From positions 2,301,501 to 2,365,500 of the forward strand of contig OZ026836.1 of the NCBI GenBank assembly GCA_964023205.1: a stretch of DNA of 64,000 nucleotides, read 5' to 3'. Below the pieces are notes generated by a model. The model saw only the letters and a list, made by a program, of their open reading frames with translations, had not been told where the DNA came from and ran no database searches. Positions 44,247-56,425 of the stretch are shown here, piece after piece. Source of the DNA: Lutraria lutraria. Taxonomy: Eukaryota > Mollusca > Bivalvia > Venerida > Mactridae. A program made the position numbers and the translations under genes. Numbering within the stretch: position 1 is the first letter of the stretch; each line of letters opens with the position of its first letter.

Positions 44247-47200
44247 GTGAGTACAAAATTCATGACCAGTATTCTAAGTATTCCCCGCCAAAGACTGATT
44301 GGAAACTAATTATTTTCAACGGCTTTCTTTTTGGAAACTGAACGACATTTTAGCTTGTCATATCCTGTTATCTACACCCGTCGTGCATTTATCTACACCC
44401 GCCTTGCATTTATCTACACTCGCCGTGCATTTATCTACACCCGTCGTGCATTTATCAATTAGTTCCCGCTTCATGCTGCAGCGCAAGTCTATGTAAGCTT
44501 AGTATCCATGAGTACTTTCAGTACTTTGATCTATACAATGTACATTTATAAAGAGCTTACACAGTAAATAAGAACTACAGACATCATGCTCTAACTTCCA
44601 TGTTAACTCGATGGATGCTGACAATGTAAAGTACCCAGGCTTCCTGTGTTTGAACTTAGAATATCTGCGAAGTCCGGTGGTTATAAATTATAATACAATA
44701 CTTACCATGAATGCCATTACTTACTTAATTACGATACGAACTTCATTCTAAGTATCAGTGACTCGTGGAACCACTAAAACATATTATCTCAATCTCCAGT
44801 ATATACCAACTTCTCTGAGATCACCATACCATACTGCTTTAATACTTAGTCTAATAATTGTATTCAATGTCGTAATGAGTGTAATTTCTATGTAACAAAA
44901 CATCTGACCATACCATTTCTTATATGCCTCATACAGTCTTGGTATGGTGTATTCATGTATTTTTGTCTACTGAATTATTTGTTTGTTCTACCGACCGGTT
45001 AGCTCGCTCAGTGGTTAGAGCGTTGGGAGTGGCTCACACTGTCCATGACAAATTTGACTGAAGATATTACATCCTATGTTAAATTGTCCTCCACCTCTGA
45101 ATTATGTGGGGTAGCTTGGCAGAAGCTTGTGGATAGAATGTGGTTAGTAACTAGTTAAGGCCTAAATGAAGTCCAGGGAAGCTGGTTAGGATAACTGCTA
45201 GCCATGCTATAGCTGAAATGATGTTGAAAATGGCAATAAATAAAATAAGTATAATTTGTTTGTTTTCTTCAGAGAGTTTTGTGAGTTTATTCACGCCTGA
45301 CATTTACCAGTATAATTTTGTACCCGAAATCTCCATGACAACCAAGACGTTTCTGACGTTTATGATCAAGGCTAAATGTGACGCCCATATTGCCTTGTCA
45401 GCGACGTATGGAGAGTTACATAAGAAGACTATAGAGATTGTAATAGGTGCTGAAAACAACACTAAATCTATGATTAAAGACGGTGTGGAGGGAAGTGTTA
45501 GAGCTGACGCTTTAACTGCAAACATTCTGAGTGGAAATGTGAGTACAATGTATATACAGGACATGTCATGAATACGTATTAAACATACTACATGCGTTAA
45601 AATGAAAAGTCGATGCATAATTATACAAATTGACCCCAACGACTATGCAATACATTGTCTCTTGTGATATTTATGCTAATGATTTGTTTGTTTAGTATTG
45701 TTAATATGGTACACGTTTTCGTTCCTCTCGAAGAAGTAACTTTTATCTGTAAGTGAAGTTTTTGCTTCTCCTGTTTCAGGAACTTCGTTATTTCTGGATA
45801 AGTTGGGGCAGTAACAAGATAGAAGTAGGACGTGGTGCTCACTATGGACAGGGGAAGTTTCTGGAATGGTATCTTCCTGAAAATAAACGATTTGGAATCA
45901 GTTCCCTTGCTGTAGCTACAGATCACACGTCACATGGACAGTTTGAATTTGCTGAACTTATGGGTAAGCTTTTGTTGATAAAAAAAATCTTATTCAGGCG
46001 ATCTACAAAATGTCAAAATATCGTGGAAGGATACAATCTTTATGGTGTGCCAGCATGTTAAGAGATACAACATCCACAATTTGAATCCAGGATAGATAAG
46101 AGTATCTGGTATAGTGAATTATAATTATGTCGTTCCGACTTAGTGACTCAAGTTGGGAGGCTATATACAGCATTATTTATACATACAACTATTTATTCAA
46201 CCTCTCTAGAGCTACAACCTCTCGACAACAACATAATTTTGCTTCTCTCAAAGAGTGTTGCTTTGGAGAGGCTTCACTGTATCACCTTACAAATGATCAG
46301 GTTCACAGGTTTAGTCCACTGATCACCATAATATGATGGTAACTGTAATATTGTTTTGAAATCCCACTGAAATATAATGTGCTGTGTCGTGCTACGCTTA
46401 TTTCTAATCAGTCAATGGCTTGTTAATTGTGTTTGTTGTTCTATGTCCAAAAACATTTACAGATATTCTTTCTTTTTTGACATGTATTCATTATTTAAAC
46501 GGTGTTAGTTCTGTGTTGTCTTTGTTAATATAATGAAGGCATCTTGACGGTGATACGACTGATATTGGTGAATGGTAATCTACTTTACAGTCGTTGGATA
46601 ATTTCTTTGACTAATTTATGACTTCTTTGTATTGAAACGATCATTTTGTTAGAAGTTGAGACCGACTACAGCAAGAAAGCAAAGAAGTCCCGAATGCAAA
46701 GACAAATTATGTGGTTGGCCAAGAAACAAAGGATTCTACATTGTATGGAAGATGTATACCCGAATACTTTGTCTGTTCAAGATCTTTTGCTGTAAGGCTT
46801 TGTATACACATAGACACACAGATACATTGTATATGACCATTCTATAATTACTATATATACTATATAATTTCTATAAATAAATGTTCTGCACAAATATGTC
46901 TTCTATATATTTTTTGATTGAACATCAAGGACATTTAAAGTATTTCGGACTTATTCTCAAAATCAAATACATGTATCACAATATAATAAGCGATTATTTT
47001 AATCATAATTTGAAATAGTGAAATATCAGCCCTATATATTCTAGAGAACTTGTATACACATGTCTTCGATTCCAGTTGGACCTCATTAATCAGAATATAA
47101 TGAAAATGGTGCAATGTCGTGTTAAAACATCATAGTAATTAATTAAGAGAAAATATTCCATTGTTTGATGTATATTGTAGACAACAATGTGGTGGCAATC

Positions 47201-50200
47201 TCGACGCTGGTACATTAGTTATGATGATGAAAGAACTCGAGAAAAGCCAACATGTCCGAGAAGTTGAGGTGGGTCGTTGGTTGAGAGTTCAGCATGAAGT
47301 ACACGGTGGTTCAGGGCATGGTAAACTTTTATTATAGTTATTGTATATACATTTTTAATTTCATTCAAATCTGAATATTGTTTCCCGTGTATTTGCTATG
47401 GATAATCAAAGTACTGAAACTACTCATGGAAACTGAACTCATATAGACTTGTACTGCAACATGGAACGAGAACTAGTGTAATAATTGAATATAGCATAAT
47501 TATGTAGACAATTAAAATAATCTGGTCCGCATCAAAATTCATGCGCACCGAGCGAGTGACGGCTATATTGAAAGTTGAACTACCGTTCAGGTTCATAAAA
47601 CTGTTTAGCAGAGCCTCATTCGTGGATATAACTCATTATTCTACCTCTATCAATAATGCTATACCCTAACACCCTCTTACAATTCGACAAAAGAACTCTA
47701 CAGTAAATTATAACTTATATTTTAATGTTTAAAATTACTAGAATTCCTTCTAATCTCTGACAGATCTTTCATTTATTATTACAATCAATTATGCTATTCA
47801 TATCAATATGACACCCATGAATTATGTCTTCCATGACCTGACTGTTGTTTGATTAGAAATGAGGCTGGTAAAAGAGTTGCCTCAGTTGACCGGAAGGGAG
47901 CAGCCGACAATTGCTATAGTGACGTCATTATATTGTGAGAAGTTAGCTGTAGACGCCATGATTGATGATAAAACGACGTATGTCAAGTATAAAACTGAAG
48001 GTAAGTCGGTACCTTTGTCTGTCGACTAATTATAAGAAAGACGTTTAAAGACAATGATCAAGTACAAGTGTATGCACATTATCTATATATCCAAGGCTGT
48101 CGTTCATTTTCTCTTTCCACCAGACATTCGGAGAAGAGGAACGATAACTCTGGGTTGGAATTAATACATTCGTTTTATACAACCAGAGTTATCTACCTTA
48201 TTTCAGCAACACGATATTATATGCAACATCAAGGAAGGTAACTCTGGTAGTATTTTAACATTTATTTTGTATAACCAGAGTTGTCTACCTTATTTCCACA
48301 ACACGATATGATATGTAACATCAAGGAAGGTAACTCAGAGTAGTATTTTTATATTTGTTTTATACATCCAGAGTTGTCTATCTTATTTCATAAGAAGTTA
48401 CATCAAGGAAGGTTACTCTGGGTAAAGCTTGCAACATTTATATGAAGCAAACATTTCCTGAACAGGAAAGGGAAGTAATTCCCATGATATGAAAGTGACA
48501 TCTTCCACTAATTCTACGCACGTATCGCATTGAACTGTTCTAATTGACCAATCATTACCATAAGCTTCGTTTGGTGAACATCTTGTGTTGCAAATATCAT
48601 ATATTTTAAGTAAAACATATCTAAATGAAACTTTTATTTTAACTGATTTATTTTTATTTCTTCAGTTCGACGTAGCTTTGTAGGTAAGCATAGTACGTCT
48701 TTTGAACAGTATTTCGTTCGTAACGCGCGACATATTAAGCTAGTTTTCCTTCATTTGTTGTACGCACCATTTAATTGATATTTCATTATTCACAGCTCCC
48801 TGACACATTTTGTAGTTTCCATTTATTCTACAATTATGCACGAACTTTGTGTAGACACTGTTACAGTTTGTAGTTTAGTTTCCCATACTCAACCACGATA
48901 TTGTATCGTACATTTTCCCTATTTTCACCTAACGTTGTTTGGTTTTCAACATAAGTGAACGTTTATCATACTGTTGTGTTTATCTCAGTAGATTAAGTAT
49001 CACCCTCATTAAATTCGTTATGCAATTCATGTATAATTTTGTAACGCGTTTTCCTTAAACAAATCCTTCAATATAACTCCAACTTTTATCAAAACTGCAA
49101 AGTTTGCAATCACGGTATACTGATGCAACAAATGGTACTTTTTTCAACGCGGATGAACATGTAAGATGCGTCACTTAATTGTAAGTAGAAAAAAGTTGTG
49201 TATGGCCATAGGAACTTTCGCTCCAAAAAAAACCATAATAAGAACAAGAAGTCAATAACAAAATCGTACTCTGATTTACGGTGCCATAAAGGGGACATTG
49301 GAAATATTTTATTTGTGGACAATCGGTAGTAAGTATGGAAGATGGAAGAGATTGCAAAGCTAGTAAAACATAATAAATAAGTAAAACAATGTGTCGTAAA
49401 AAGGCTTTACTAAAGCCAGTAAAATTCTCATGACAAGAAACTAAGAACAAGTATAGATCTATATATAATCAGGAACATTTTTTTTTTCATCTAGGTAAAT
49501 TATTTGTCACGATAAATAGAATATTTCCTGTGTCCCCTTTATGTCACCGTACTGTTGTACACATGTACATGCATTTCTATTTTGCTATTTTGATGTCTTG
49601 TTACACGCACTTAATCTTAATCTGACGTGATATTAAATAAGCAGAAGATACGTTCAGATTTGTAATATGTACACGTGTAATGAAGCCCCAGTATTGCAAT
49701 GAAAATAGGAAATGATTATTTATCTTCATACTAATAATACAAGTTATATATCAAGTGTTATTAATACATGTATAATCGTATCAGTCTGCTATCAGTCTTG
49801 TAGAAAATCATTTGAACAAATACGTCATCATTGCCACGTGACATGTGTGTATCGAGATTTGATAATCTAGATAATGCAGGATATACAGTAAAGCCTCTGA
49901 CAACCGTACCCTTCCCGGACTTGCTCAAAAGTACGCTTTTCCGCCAATTCCGGTACATGTGTTGGCTTTATTCCATATACACGTACAAGTATGCGTATTG
50001 ATTGACATCACACGAAGTTATAGATTTAAATCAAACCAATTCCGATTCAAATTATTCAGTTGTTGTCACTTGAATTAATGAATTATCAACAATAAACCTT
50101 AAAGTCGATTGTTACAGTTTGCTACAGTTTTCACATAGACATATATATATACAGGCAGAATGAAAACTGTTACACAGAATTTATTTGAATTTTGCATGAT

Positions 50201-52992
50201 CATAGTATATAAAAACAGAAACATTTTAAGTGAAAACAAAATTGGGGGTCACAGAGCTCGTTTTTTTAGTTATCTGCTCTAAAATAAGCCAAAAAAATCA
50301 AATTCAATGACAGATAACTCAAAGACGACATCAAAGACTACCATTTTTATGCAAATGTTTCTGTTATCATGCAAAATCTAAATAAATTCTATTGAACAGT
50401 TTTCATTCTGCCGATAATGTCTATGTGAAAATTATAGCAGACGTCGTCAAAGATTCTGTGTTTCCGTCTCTATAAATGATTTGCGAACATATTATAACAT
50501 TTCATTTGCAGAGCTCGACATTTACTACAATACAATCGGATGACAACGACAAAATAAGTCAGGTCATTGTCGACCAATGTTGCACAATTTCAAATCTCTC
50601 TTCCTCACTTTATAATAATACGAGCTTTGCAACCTTATTTTGCTTCTTTAAGGGCATTGACCTATACAATCAAACTGCAGTCAAACCTGTTTAGTGGCCA
50701 CCTCCGAATAAAGGCCGTCCTGTGAATAAAGGTCATCATTTTAAAACTGTCAGATTTTAAGAACAAATGACTTTCAAGTAAAGACTACTTGTCTATAAAG
50801 GCTACGTTTTGTCTTTCCCAAAGGTGGCCTATGTTAACAGGATTGACTGTATAAAGTTCGGTGTGATTGTTGAACAAATAACGAATGTGTGGTTCATTTG
50901 GCTTATATAAAACATGACATTAATGTCACATTTAGGTATGAAGATTGCCTTCCTTCAGTTTTACATGCAAACTAAAAAAAAAGTTTCTGTATTGCCTGCC
51001 TAAGTGTGTTTATACAAAAAAGGACATACAAACTGTTTGAGGAATATAATCCAAAAAGCCTACCAAACGTATATTTTCATCTTTTATATTCAGGAGAATC
51101 GCAAGTTTATACAGTTGGTACAATTGGTCGATTCAAGGTTGTAAGTACTAAATTATCCAAACATCCTACATCCAACCAATCTGCAAGAATATCAGCTGAA
51201 AATACCATCACCAGAATTCTAGGTAGATGTTCATTTATGTAACAAACATATAAGTTTGCCCAAATTTTATCCTGTTATTAAAGCCCCATCAGCTTTTAAG
51301 ATGTGCAAATTAAAGTAGGTCTTATTTCACCAAGAAAGATGTCTTATCAGTGAAACTGACTTTTACTTGCAATAAAAACATTCCAATTTTAATTGTTTTT
51401 AATCACGTAAGTACATATATAGAAGTGTAGCACAGTATTTTTTCAATGATATCGCAAAAAAGAAAAAGCATCTGATAACATATATACGAGATGTGGCTAA
51501 ACAAAGGCAGTATGTAAATATTGTTTAAAAGCAAATAAAAAATATTTCTTATACATTGTATTTCACTATGAGTTTATCTATTATTCTGTATTACTAAATT
51601 AAAAAAGCTAATGGGCCTTTAGCGGAAGAGAAAACAAAACGAAGCCGTAACGAATCCCTGGATACTTTTATTTATTGTACTTTAATGGGCATAAGTTACG
51701 CAGTTTTGAAGTACATGTATAGTACTAGTATATCATTTGAATCGAATTCTGACAAAATAAAAAAATGACCATGATTTATTAGTATTTACCCCAAATGTGA
51801 ACAGCTAGTTAACTGAATTTGATTTTTGCCCGCCCGGTTAGCTCAGTGGTGGAGCGTTGGTATATTGATCAAAAGGTTATGAGTTCGAAACCCGGGCGAA
51901 TCTTACACTGTCCTGGACAAATTTGACAAAATATATTACAACCTTTGTTACATTGTCCTCGACCTTTGAATTGTGTGGGGCAGCTTGATAATAGCTTGTG
52001 GCTAGAATGTGGTTAGTACTGGTTAAGGCCTAAATGAAATCCAGGGAAACTGGTTAGGATAACTGCCCGCCACGATATAACTAAAATAATGTTGAAAATG
52101 GCGTTAAATCCGAAGAAATAAATAAATGAAAGTGTCTTGAATTCTGCCAAATTGGAAAAAGTAGTCCCATGTTATTCGGTTTGGCTCGAGTTCAAATTCC
52201 CATTAAACTGTATGGAGGTTATCGCCTAGCATGCAAACATTATTTGATTTGTACTCGTATTTCATTACAGGTTCTTTTAATAAAGTTGAACACGTGTTAT
52301 TAGTTGGGGTTGCTGGCGGTGTTCCTAACTGGAGTAACAGTTCTAAACACGTTCGACCAGGTGACGTTGTCGTTTCTATGACAACAGATAGATTGGATCC
52401 TATGTACATACATTGTGCGAAAATAGACAACGAATTATCACATGACCGAGGTTATATATACTCGACGAGGTCATTTTCATGCAGGAATAAAACATTACAG
52501 AATGTTGCAATGAGTCTTGAATCCATCGTGAAAACTGAATGGAGAAAGCCAAGACCCTGGGACTTGTACATTGAAGAAGGTCTAGCTATGCTAGACAAAC
52601 AGGAGACTAGTTTTAAACGACCAGTCAGCGATAAACCTCTCAGAGTTATGAAAAATAATGACGGATCTGAGATCTTGTTTGAACATCCTTCGTCGGTGAC
52701 CAAACAAGATCTACGTCCGGGTGTTCCTAATATATGTTTTGGAGCCATCGGAAGTGGTCGCTTGGTAACTAGAACACAGTCCGTCAGGGGAAACTTTGCC
52801 GCGTACCATAACGTGAAGGCGTTTGATCTTGACTTTGAAGCCGTTCTTGAATCACTTGATGGTAACAGAAATGAGAGTTTTCTTGTAATTCGTGGTATAT
52901 CAGACTACAGGGATGGTAGTACTAGGGATTGGCAACCATATTCTTCACTCACTGCTGCTGCTTATATGAAAGCCTTAGTCATGGCCCTATAA
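40895..52992 (+). CDS. Methyltransf_FA / winged-helix / nucleoside-phosphorylase-domain protein (5' partial, 12 exons)
   Basis: Exons: 40895-40966, 42625-42768, 43275-43472, 44124-44246, 45273-45538, 45780-45963, 46653-46791, 47181-47320, 47857-48000, 48666-48683, 51094-51222, 52271-52992. All phases agree, giving 758 residues and TAA. Order: novel N-terminus (1-178, unrecognised); a domain like farnesoic acid O-methyltransferase Methyltransf_FA (179-328; FLTFMIKAKCDAHIALS, FWISWGSNKIEVGRG); a probable winged helix (about 329-420); and a PNP/MTA-nucleosidase-like domain (437-758) with IAIVTSLYCEKLAVDAM, VLLVGVAGGV, GDVVVS and IRGISDYRDGS. The last carries the acidic residue usual at the catalytic position; the usual MEA of the nucleoside site reads LDFEA here. 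Related PNP domains serve as immune effectors that cleave ATP in bacteria (Detocs) and occur in animal immune-type proteins; a similar role here is inference. The start codon is not identified. Confidence 0.83.
43108..43255. repeat. Dispersed repeat, copy 2
   Basis: Related to 17800-18055 ('agcttgtctgttttcaaaga', 'gtacaaaaactttaatgtag'); ends 20 bp before the exon at 43275. Confidence 0.6.
43859..43945. mobile_element. MITE fragment (family M1)
   Basis: 'cagtgcaacctccccacagc' and 'ggaggtggctgttgttgaga'. Truncated and diverged; intronic. Confidence 0.5.
44366..44456. repeat. 23-bp tandem repeat, 4 copies
   Basis: 'tatctacacccgtcgtgca' plus 'ttta', starting 80 bases after an exon of the nucleosidase-domain gene. 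Directly followed by the dispersed repeat fragment at 44457-44532. Confidence 0.8.
44990..45243 (+). repeat. tRNA-derived SINE (family S1)
   Basis: Head 'accggttagctcgctcagtg' with the box-B part lost, then 'aaatttgactgaagatatta', 'gtggggtagcttggcagaag' and the 'aatgatgttgaaaatggc' end. It ends only 29 bp before an exon, so it lies across the splice acceptor's upstream region. Confidence 0.78.
45273..45963 (+). CDS. Methyltransf_FA-like domain exons
   Basis: Exons 45273-45538 and 45780-45963, phase 0 between. The pattern 'hydrophobic strand, DAHIALS, IGAENNTKS, then FWISWGSNKIEVGRG and F-EW' is the Pfam Methyltransf_FA layout. In animals this domain is thought to bind ligand or carbohydrate rather than to be a methyltransferase; no SAM-binding motif is seen. 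Confidence 0.78.
46190..46282. mobile_element. MITE fragment (family M1)
   Basis: 'caacctctctagagctacaa' to 'tttggagaggcttcactg' plus TA; missing its left third. Confidence 0.6.
46653..47320 (+). CDS. Probable winged-helix exons
   Basis: Exons 46653-46791 (start phase 1, end phase 2) and 47181-47320. Joined: a basic stretch (KKAKKSRMQRQ), then helix ILHCMEDVYPNTL, helix SVQDLLQQC, helix DAGTLVMMMKELEKSQHV, and a strand REVEVGRWLRV. That helix-helix-helix-wing order fits a winged helix. Possible DNA, Z-form nucleic acid or protein binding; not distinguishable here. Confidence 0.66.
47405..47580. repeat. Dispersed repeat, inverted copy
   Basis: Reverse orientation of the 24811-24975 repeat: 'tcaaagtactgaaactactc' to 'gcgcaccgagcgagtgacgg'. 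Confidence 0.6.
47857..52992 (+). CDS. Nucleoside-phosphorylase-like domain exons
   Basis: Exons 47857-48000, 48666-48683 (18-nt microexon), 51094-51222 and 52271-52992. The last exon holds most of the fold and the stop. The reading frame at 52231 begins in intron; the exon starts at 52271 after 'ttcattacag'. Poly(A) signal AATAAA at 53109-53114. Confidence 0.87.
48125..48425. repeat. ~100-bp tandem repeat, 3 copies
   Basis: Blocks 'aaccagagttatctacctta' with 'aacatcaaggaaggtaactc', three times with decreasing length. In the intron before the microexon. Confidence 0.8.
49886..49965. mobile_element. MITE fragment (family M2)
   Basis: TA then 'cagtaaagcctctgacaacc', then 'gtacccttcccggact'; right half missing. 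Confidence 0.5.
50678..50849. mobile_element. Palindromic MITE (family M3)
   Basis: 'cagtcaaacctgtttagtgg' to 'gttaacaggattgactg' plus TA. Contains 'cacctccgaataaaggcc'. Confidence 0.72.
51282..51622. mobile_element. ~340-bp TIR element, intact copy
   Basis: Left 'ttaaagccccatcagctttt' and right inverse 'aaaaagctaatgggccttta'. Interior, in inverse orientation, matches the flanks of the nested element at 57011-58950 ('aagtgtagcacagtattttt', 'aaagtaggtcttatttcac'). Confidence 0.7.
51833..52131 (+). repeat. tRNA-derived SINE (family S1), well preserved
   Basis: Head 'cccggttagctcagtggtgg' with box B 'gagttcgaaac', body and 'aaatccgaagaaataaata' tail. Best copy for building a consensus. In the last intron of the nucleosidase-domain gene. 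Confidence 0.82.
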
Positions 52993-54593
52993 ATTTTCTT
53001 CTTTTTTCTTTGTAAGCTTCTTATAATATAATATAAATGTTAAGGAACACTTTGCCTTATTGCGCTTAGTTATTACAATTTGTTAAATGACTTTTATATA
53101 TACTTTGCAATAAAGCTAATATGCGTCTTCACTGGGTTTTACTATTATATCTGTAGTTAGGTGGAATCCATCGGTACCAAAATAAGCATTGTTGCTGTCG
53201 TATTTACTGATTTAATACATACCGAAAAGCTCTTCAAAACGCTCCATTTTAATGATATATCTTGATTATGACCACATATCACTTTAAATGCACACTACAG
53301 TGTTAGAAACGAATTAAAATCGACCTATATAATTCTTTTAGTGATAATTTGGTTTTGAATTTTTTTTCGATTTTCCATGTTTTAGTTCCTAACTCGGAAC
53401 AAAACTGACATAAACCACGATCGATTGATTAATCGTAGTTTAAGTTTTTTTTTCCAGAAAATATATGTAATTGGTATATGAATTATATTCAAACTTAATA
53501 TCATGATGTTGGACTATATGACAGGTTTTGAAGTGAAAGTAAAAGTTTATTGTAAAAAAATATAGCTATTCGGAAACGAGCTGTTATACGGCGACATTTG
53601 CCGATCTCGCTACGGAATATACCGACATCGCACGATTTCATCAGTTCCATTACGATCCTTCTGTCTTAACATCAAAATACCCTTCACACACTGTGAACCA
53701 ACATAATAATTGCGAACTTCACAATAACTGTTATTTCTTCGCAAATGTATGTGTACTGCCGTTCTGTTCTCTGCACTTCGACGGGAAAACCCCACATTCT
53801 ATTTTTAGAATTTATCAAACTATATATAGCTCTAGCCGATAGTATCGATCGATACGCGTTGTGGATATAAACCTTAACACTGATTTACATATCATGTCAA
53901 AAAGTCACTTATAAGACATACATCAATAGTAGATTAATATAATTACATGCATACTTCTGTAGAGAAATTACTGACCTACTGAACGAAAGCCGAAAGTAGA
54001 ACTATTTTATGCTAAACTAGTTGGTTTCCTAACCCTATCTTACCGCACACAATAGAGTGAAAGTGGGAACGGGAACCATGTCAGTTATGGAGCTCACGGC
54101 ATTTTTGTAAGTCGATGATAGCAAAGGAATTATCAAATTCCAAACATAGTTCATACACTATCTACACGGTCGTCAATGAGGGTTAGGTTAATTCTTTCCA
54201 ATCACGTACATTATCATATAAGGTCATTAATGTGTATTGTTTTTTAAAACAAACATTGGACTTAGTAATGAGGAAATAAATCCAATGTTTTCTTAATCAT
54301 TTCATGTTCATTTCGCATTAATTGAAGGAGAATTCGTTCATACAATGTATCATACAAAGGTCATGTCACGTGATCTTTTCTGAGATGTGTTAACATCACG
54401 TGATTGACGTTTGGATGTAAGCGAATAACATAATAATTTAATGCGCAACTATGAATAATTAAGGTCGGTGAGTAAGTAAGGGATAAATAGATACTTCTCG
54501 TTCAAATGGTATTGTTATATTTACGGACAGTATACAGTGTACAGTGTATTTTTAAGATTACCGGAAACAACAAACAGAAAGAAAAAAATTGCT
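52993..54593. other. Intergenic; likely 5' flank of the SAM-like gene
   Basis: No gene seen. A weak TATA-like 'ggataaataga' near 54480 could serve the gene starting at 54594. Confidence 0.4.
53109..53114 (+). terminator. Poly(A) signal of the nucleosidase-domain gene
   Basis: AATAAA 117 bases after the stop codon at 52990-52992. Confidence 0.7.
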
Positions 54594-56081
54594 ATGAGTA
54601 ACAATGGAAAGGTAAGTCTCTATATACAAATAGTATCAAAAACAAATATTGCATGCATTACATTCATTTAAACAATCAGTGCTTAGAGTCAAGTAACATG
54701 TTTCTAAATAAACTGTGTTTTCTTTAAATACTTACGATTTTCTTTATTGCAGGGTAAGGTACCAGAGTGGGTGCAAATAACTGTCCAGAAATCCAAACTT
54801 GGATTTAATAGAGTTCATGATGAATTGAAACGACTATATGACGAAAGAGTACACAAGAATACAGCTGCAGAATCAGTTAGAAAACCAAACTTTGTCGCGG
54901 TGGTTTCCAGGAGAAGCAGTGTTGTCAATAAACTTTCTCGTATTTTTGGAAACGTTAAGGGGTCACTGTCGAGGTATAAACCCAGCCTCGGATTTAATCA
55001 TTATGAAGACGCTGATGTTTTTTCGCAGTCATCGGACTCAAAAAGCTATTTCGTGGATAAAAAGTATTCTAACATCAGGAGACAGTTGTCAACAGAAAGA
55101 AATCAGTCCAGCATGCCTCATGCCGAGTTGCTTAAGTCAAATGTTTACAACAACGATCGAGTTATACATGAATCGGTGGACGATGTAACTAACGAATTAG
55201 AAAACGAATCTAATGAACTTTATGCTGAAATTGACGACGACAAGAACAGTATCGACGACTCTGAGAGCCTATTTCGAATGGAATTAGATTATGAGAGCAC
55301 GAAACAAAACCATCAAGTAGCCGGATGTTGTGCCTTTAATAAAAACAACATTGTCGGTAAGGATGAACAACACATCTTCACTTCCGGCGAAGAAGAACAT
55401 AAATATTGTGCTTTACAAAAAAATAGACTGTGTGCGAATACTGTGAATTCGGAGAAAGGAGATGTCGACTCACATACAAAGCCGTTCACAGGACCACCTT
55501 CAGATAAGAAGAAAAGGAGTAACAGATCGTGCAGTTCTAGTATGAAAAGATGGTCTAAGTCCCGTAAAGCACGTTATACACAACTCTCGAGAAGTCTACC
55601 TACTCAATTACATGACACATCAAAAAATATGGCTTCATCGTGTAGCATGACTAAAACTAGCAACCCTAGTCGTAATTCAGACTCTAAAGACGCTGAACCT
55701 CTCAGCCAGGGAAACAATAAGAAAGAAAGATATGGCAGTAGCGAAAGGATGTCCACACACCAGGATGACAGGTTGCTGTCATGTGGGACGCGCACAGGCA
55801 AACAAGAAAAACAAAGATTTCAACAACCAGATACAGATGTGTTATTCTTCGATTATACCGTTGAGGAAGTTGCGGACTGTTTTAAGAAATGTGCATTCAT
55901 TGGATTGGCACAAGTATGCTTAGATGAACAATTGGATGGTGAATATTTTCGTGATATATCAGAAGATGATCTTGTTGAGGAACCATTCAATATGAATTGG
56001 TTTCATATTTCGAAACTTTTCAAAGTGATCAATGGTTGGAGGCCTAGGAAAAATCCACATCCAGACAAAATTAAGGTCTGA
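54594..56081 (+). CDS. Disordered adaptor-like protein with C-terminal SAM-like domain, 2 exons
   Basis: Exon 1 54594-54611 (MSNNGK, ATG in aattgctATGag) and exon 2 54753-56081, intron 141 bp with gtaagt and 'ttattgcag'. 448 residues. The long frame opens upstream only at a TTG in the intron, so the small first exon is needed to supply an ATG. Residues about 1-360 are polar and low in predicted structure, with tyrosines in short contexts (LYAEI, KYCALQ, LDYEST) and basic Ser-rich patches (KKKRSNRSCSSSMKR). Residues about 367-448 look like a SAM domain: YTVEEVADCFKKC, CLDEQLDGEYFRDISEDDL, then a helix and WRP. SAM domains oligomerise or bind partners; with YxxI/L-type motifs this suggests a signalling scaffold, by inference. 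No ortholog name is assigned. Confidence 0.78.
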
Positions 56082-56182
56082 ACTACGAAATCTGTGTAGA
56101 GTTGTGTATACTGATTTTCACTAGGCAAGCTATTCTGTAATGAACTGATGCATATTTATTTATCAGTTTGTAAATTTTGCTT

Positions 56183-56425
56183 AGCCGACCATCCCTTGTC
56201 GAGTGGTTATTGTCTCTGACTACTAATCACAAGGCCTCCCCCCGCATCGCATCGCAATTGATTCGAATCCCATCCGTGATATGCACATTTTACATGTAAG
56301 GAAGCTTACGGAATGTCAATGGTACTACGAGAGTGTACGCCTTGATTCTTTCTCTGCTGTTACAACTGAAAAAGTTGTCACTGACACTGGCTGCTGTTGC
56401 AACAATTAACATAAACAAACAAAAA
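56183..56425 (+). repeat. tRNA-derived SINE (family S3)
   Basis: Head 'cttgtcgagtggttattgtc' (box A like) and 'gattcgaatccca' (box B), body with 'gaagcttacggaatgtcaat', and an 'aaacaaacaaaaa' tail. Diverged relative at 4599-4808. Confidence 0.75.

Larger units (their letters stand above)
48684..51093. other. Long intron after the microexon
   Basis: 2.4 kb, mostly unique AT-rich sequence, with an M2 MITE fragment (49886-49965) and an M3 MITE (50678-50849). No exon-like frame seen. Confidence 0.5.

Noticed and set aside
54747..54752. TTG start for the SAM-like protein
   Set aside because: It lies in the splice acceptor 'ttgcag'; an 18-nt first exon with an ATG joins in frame.
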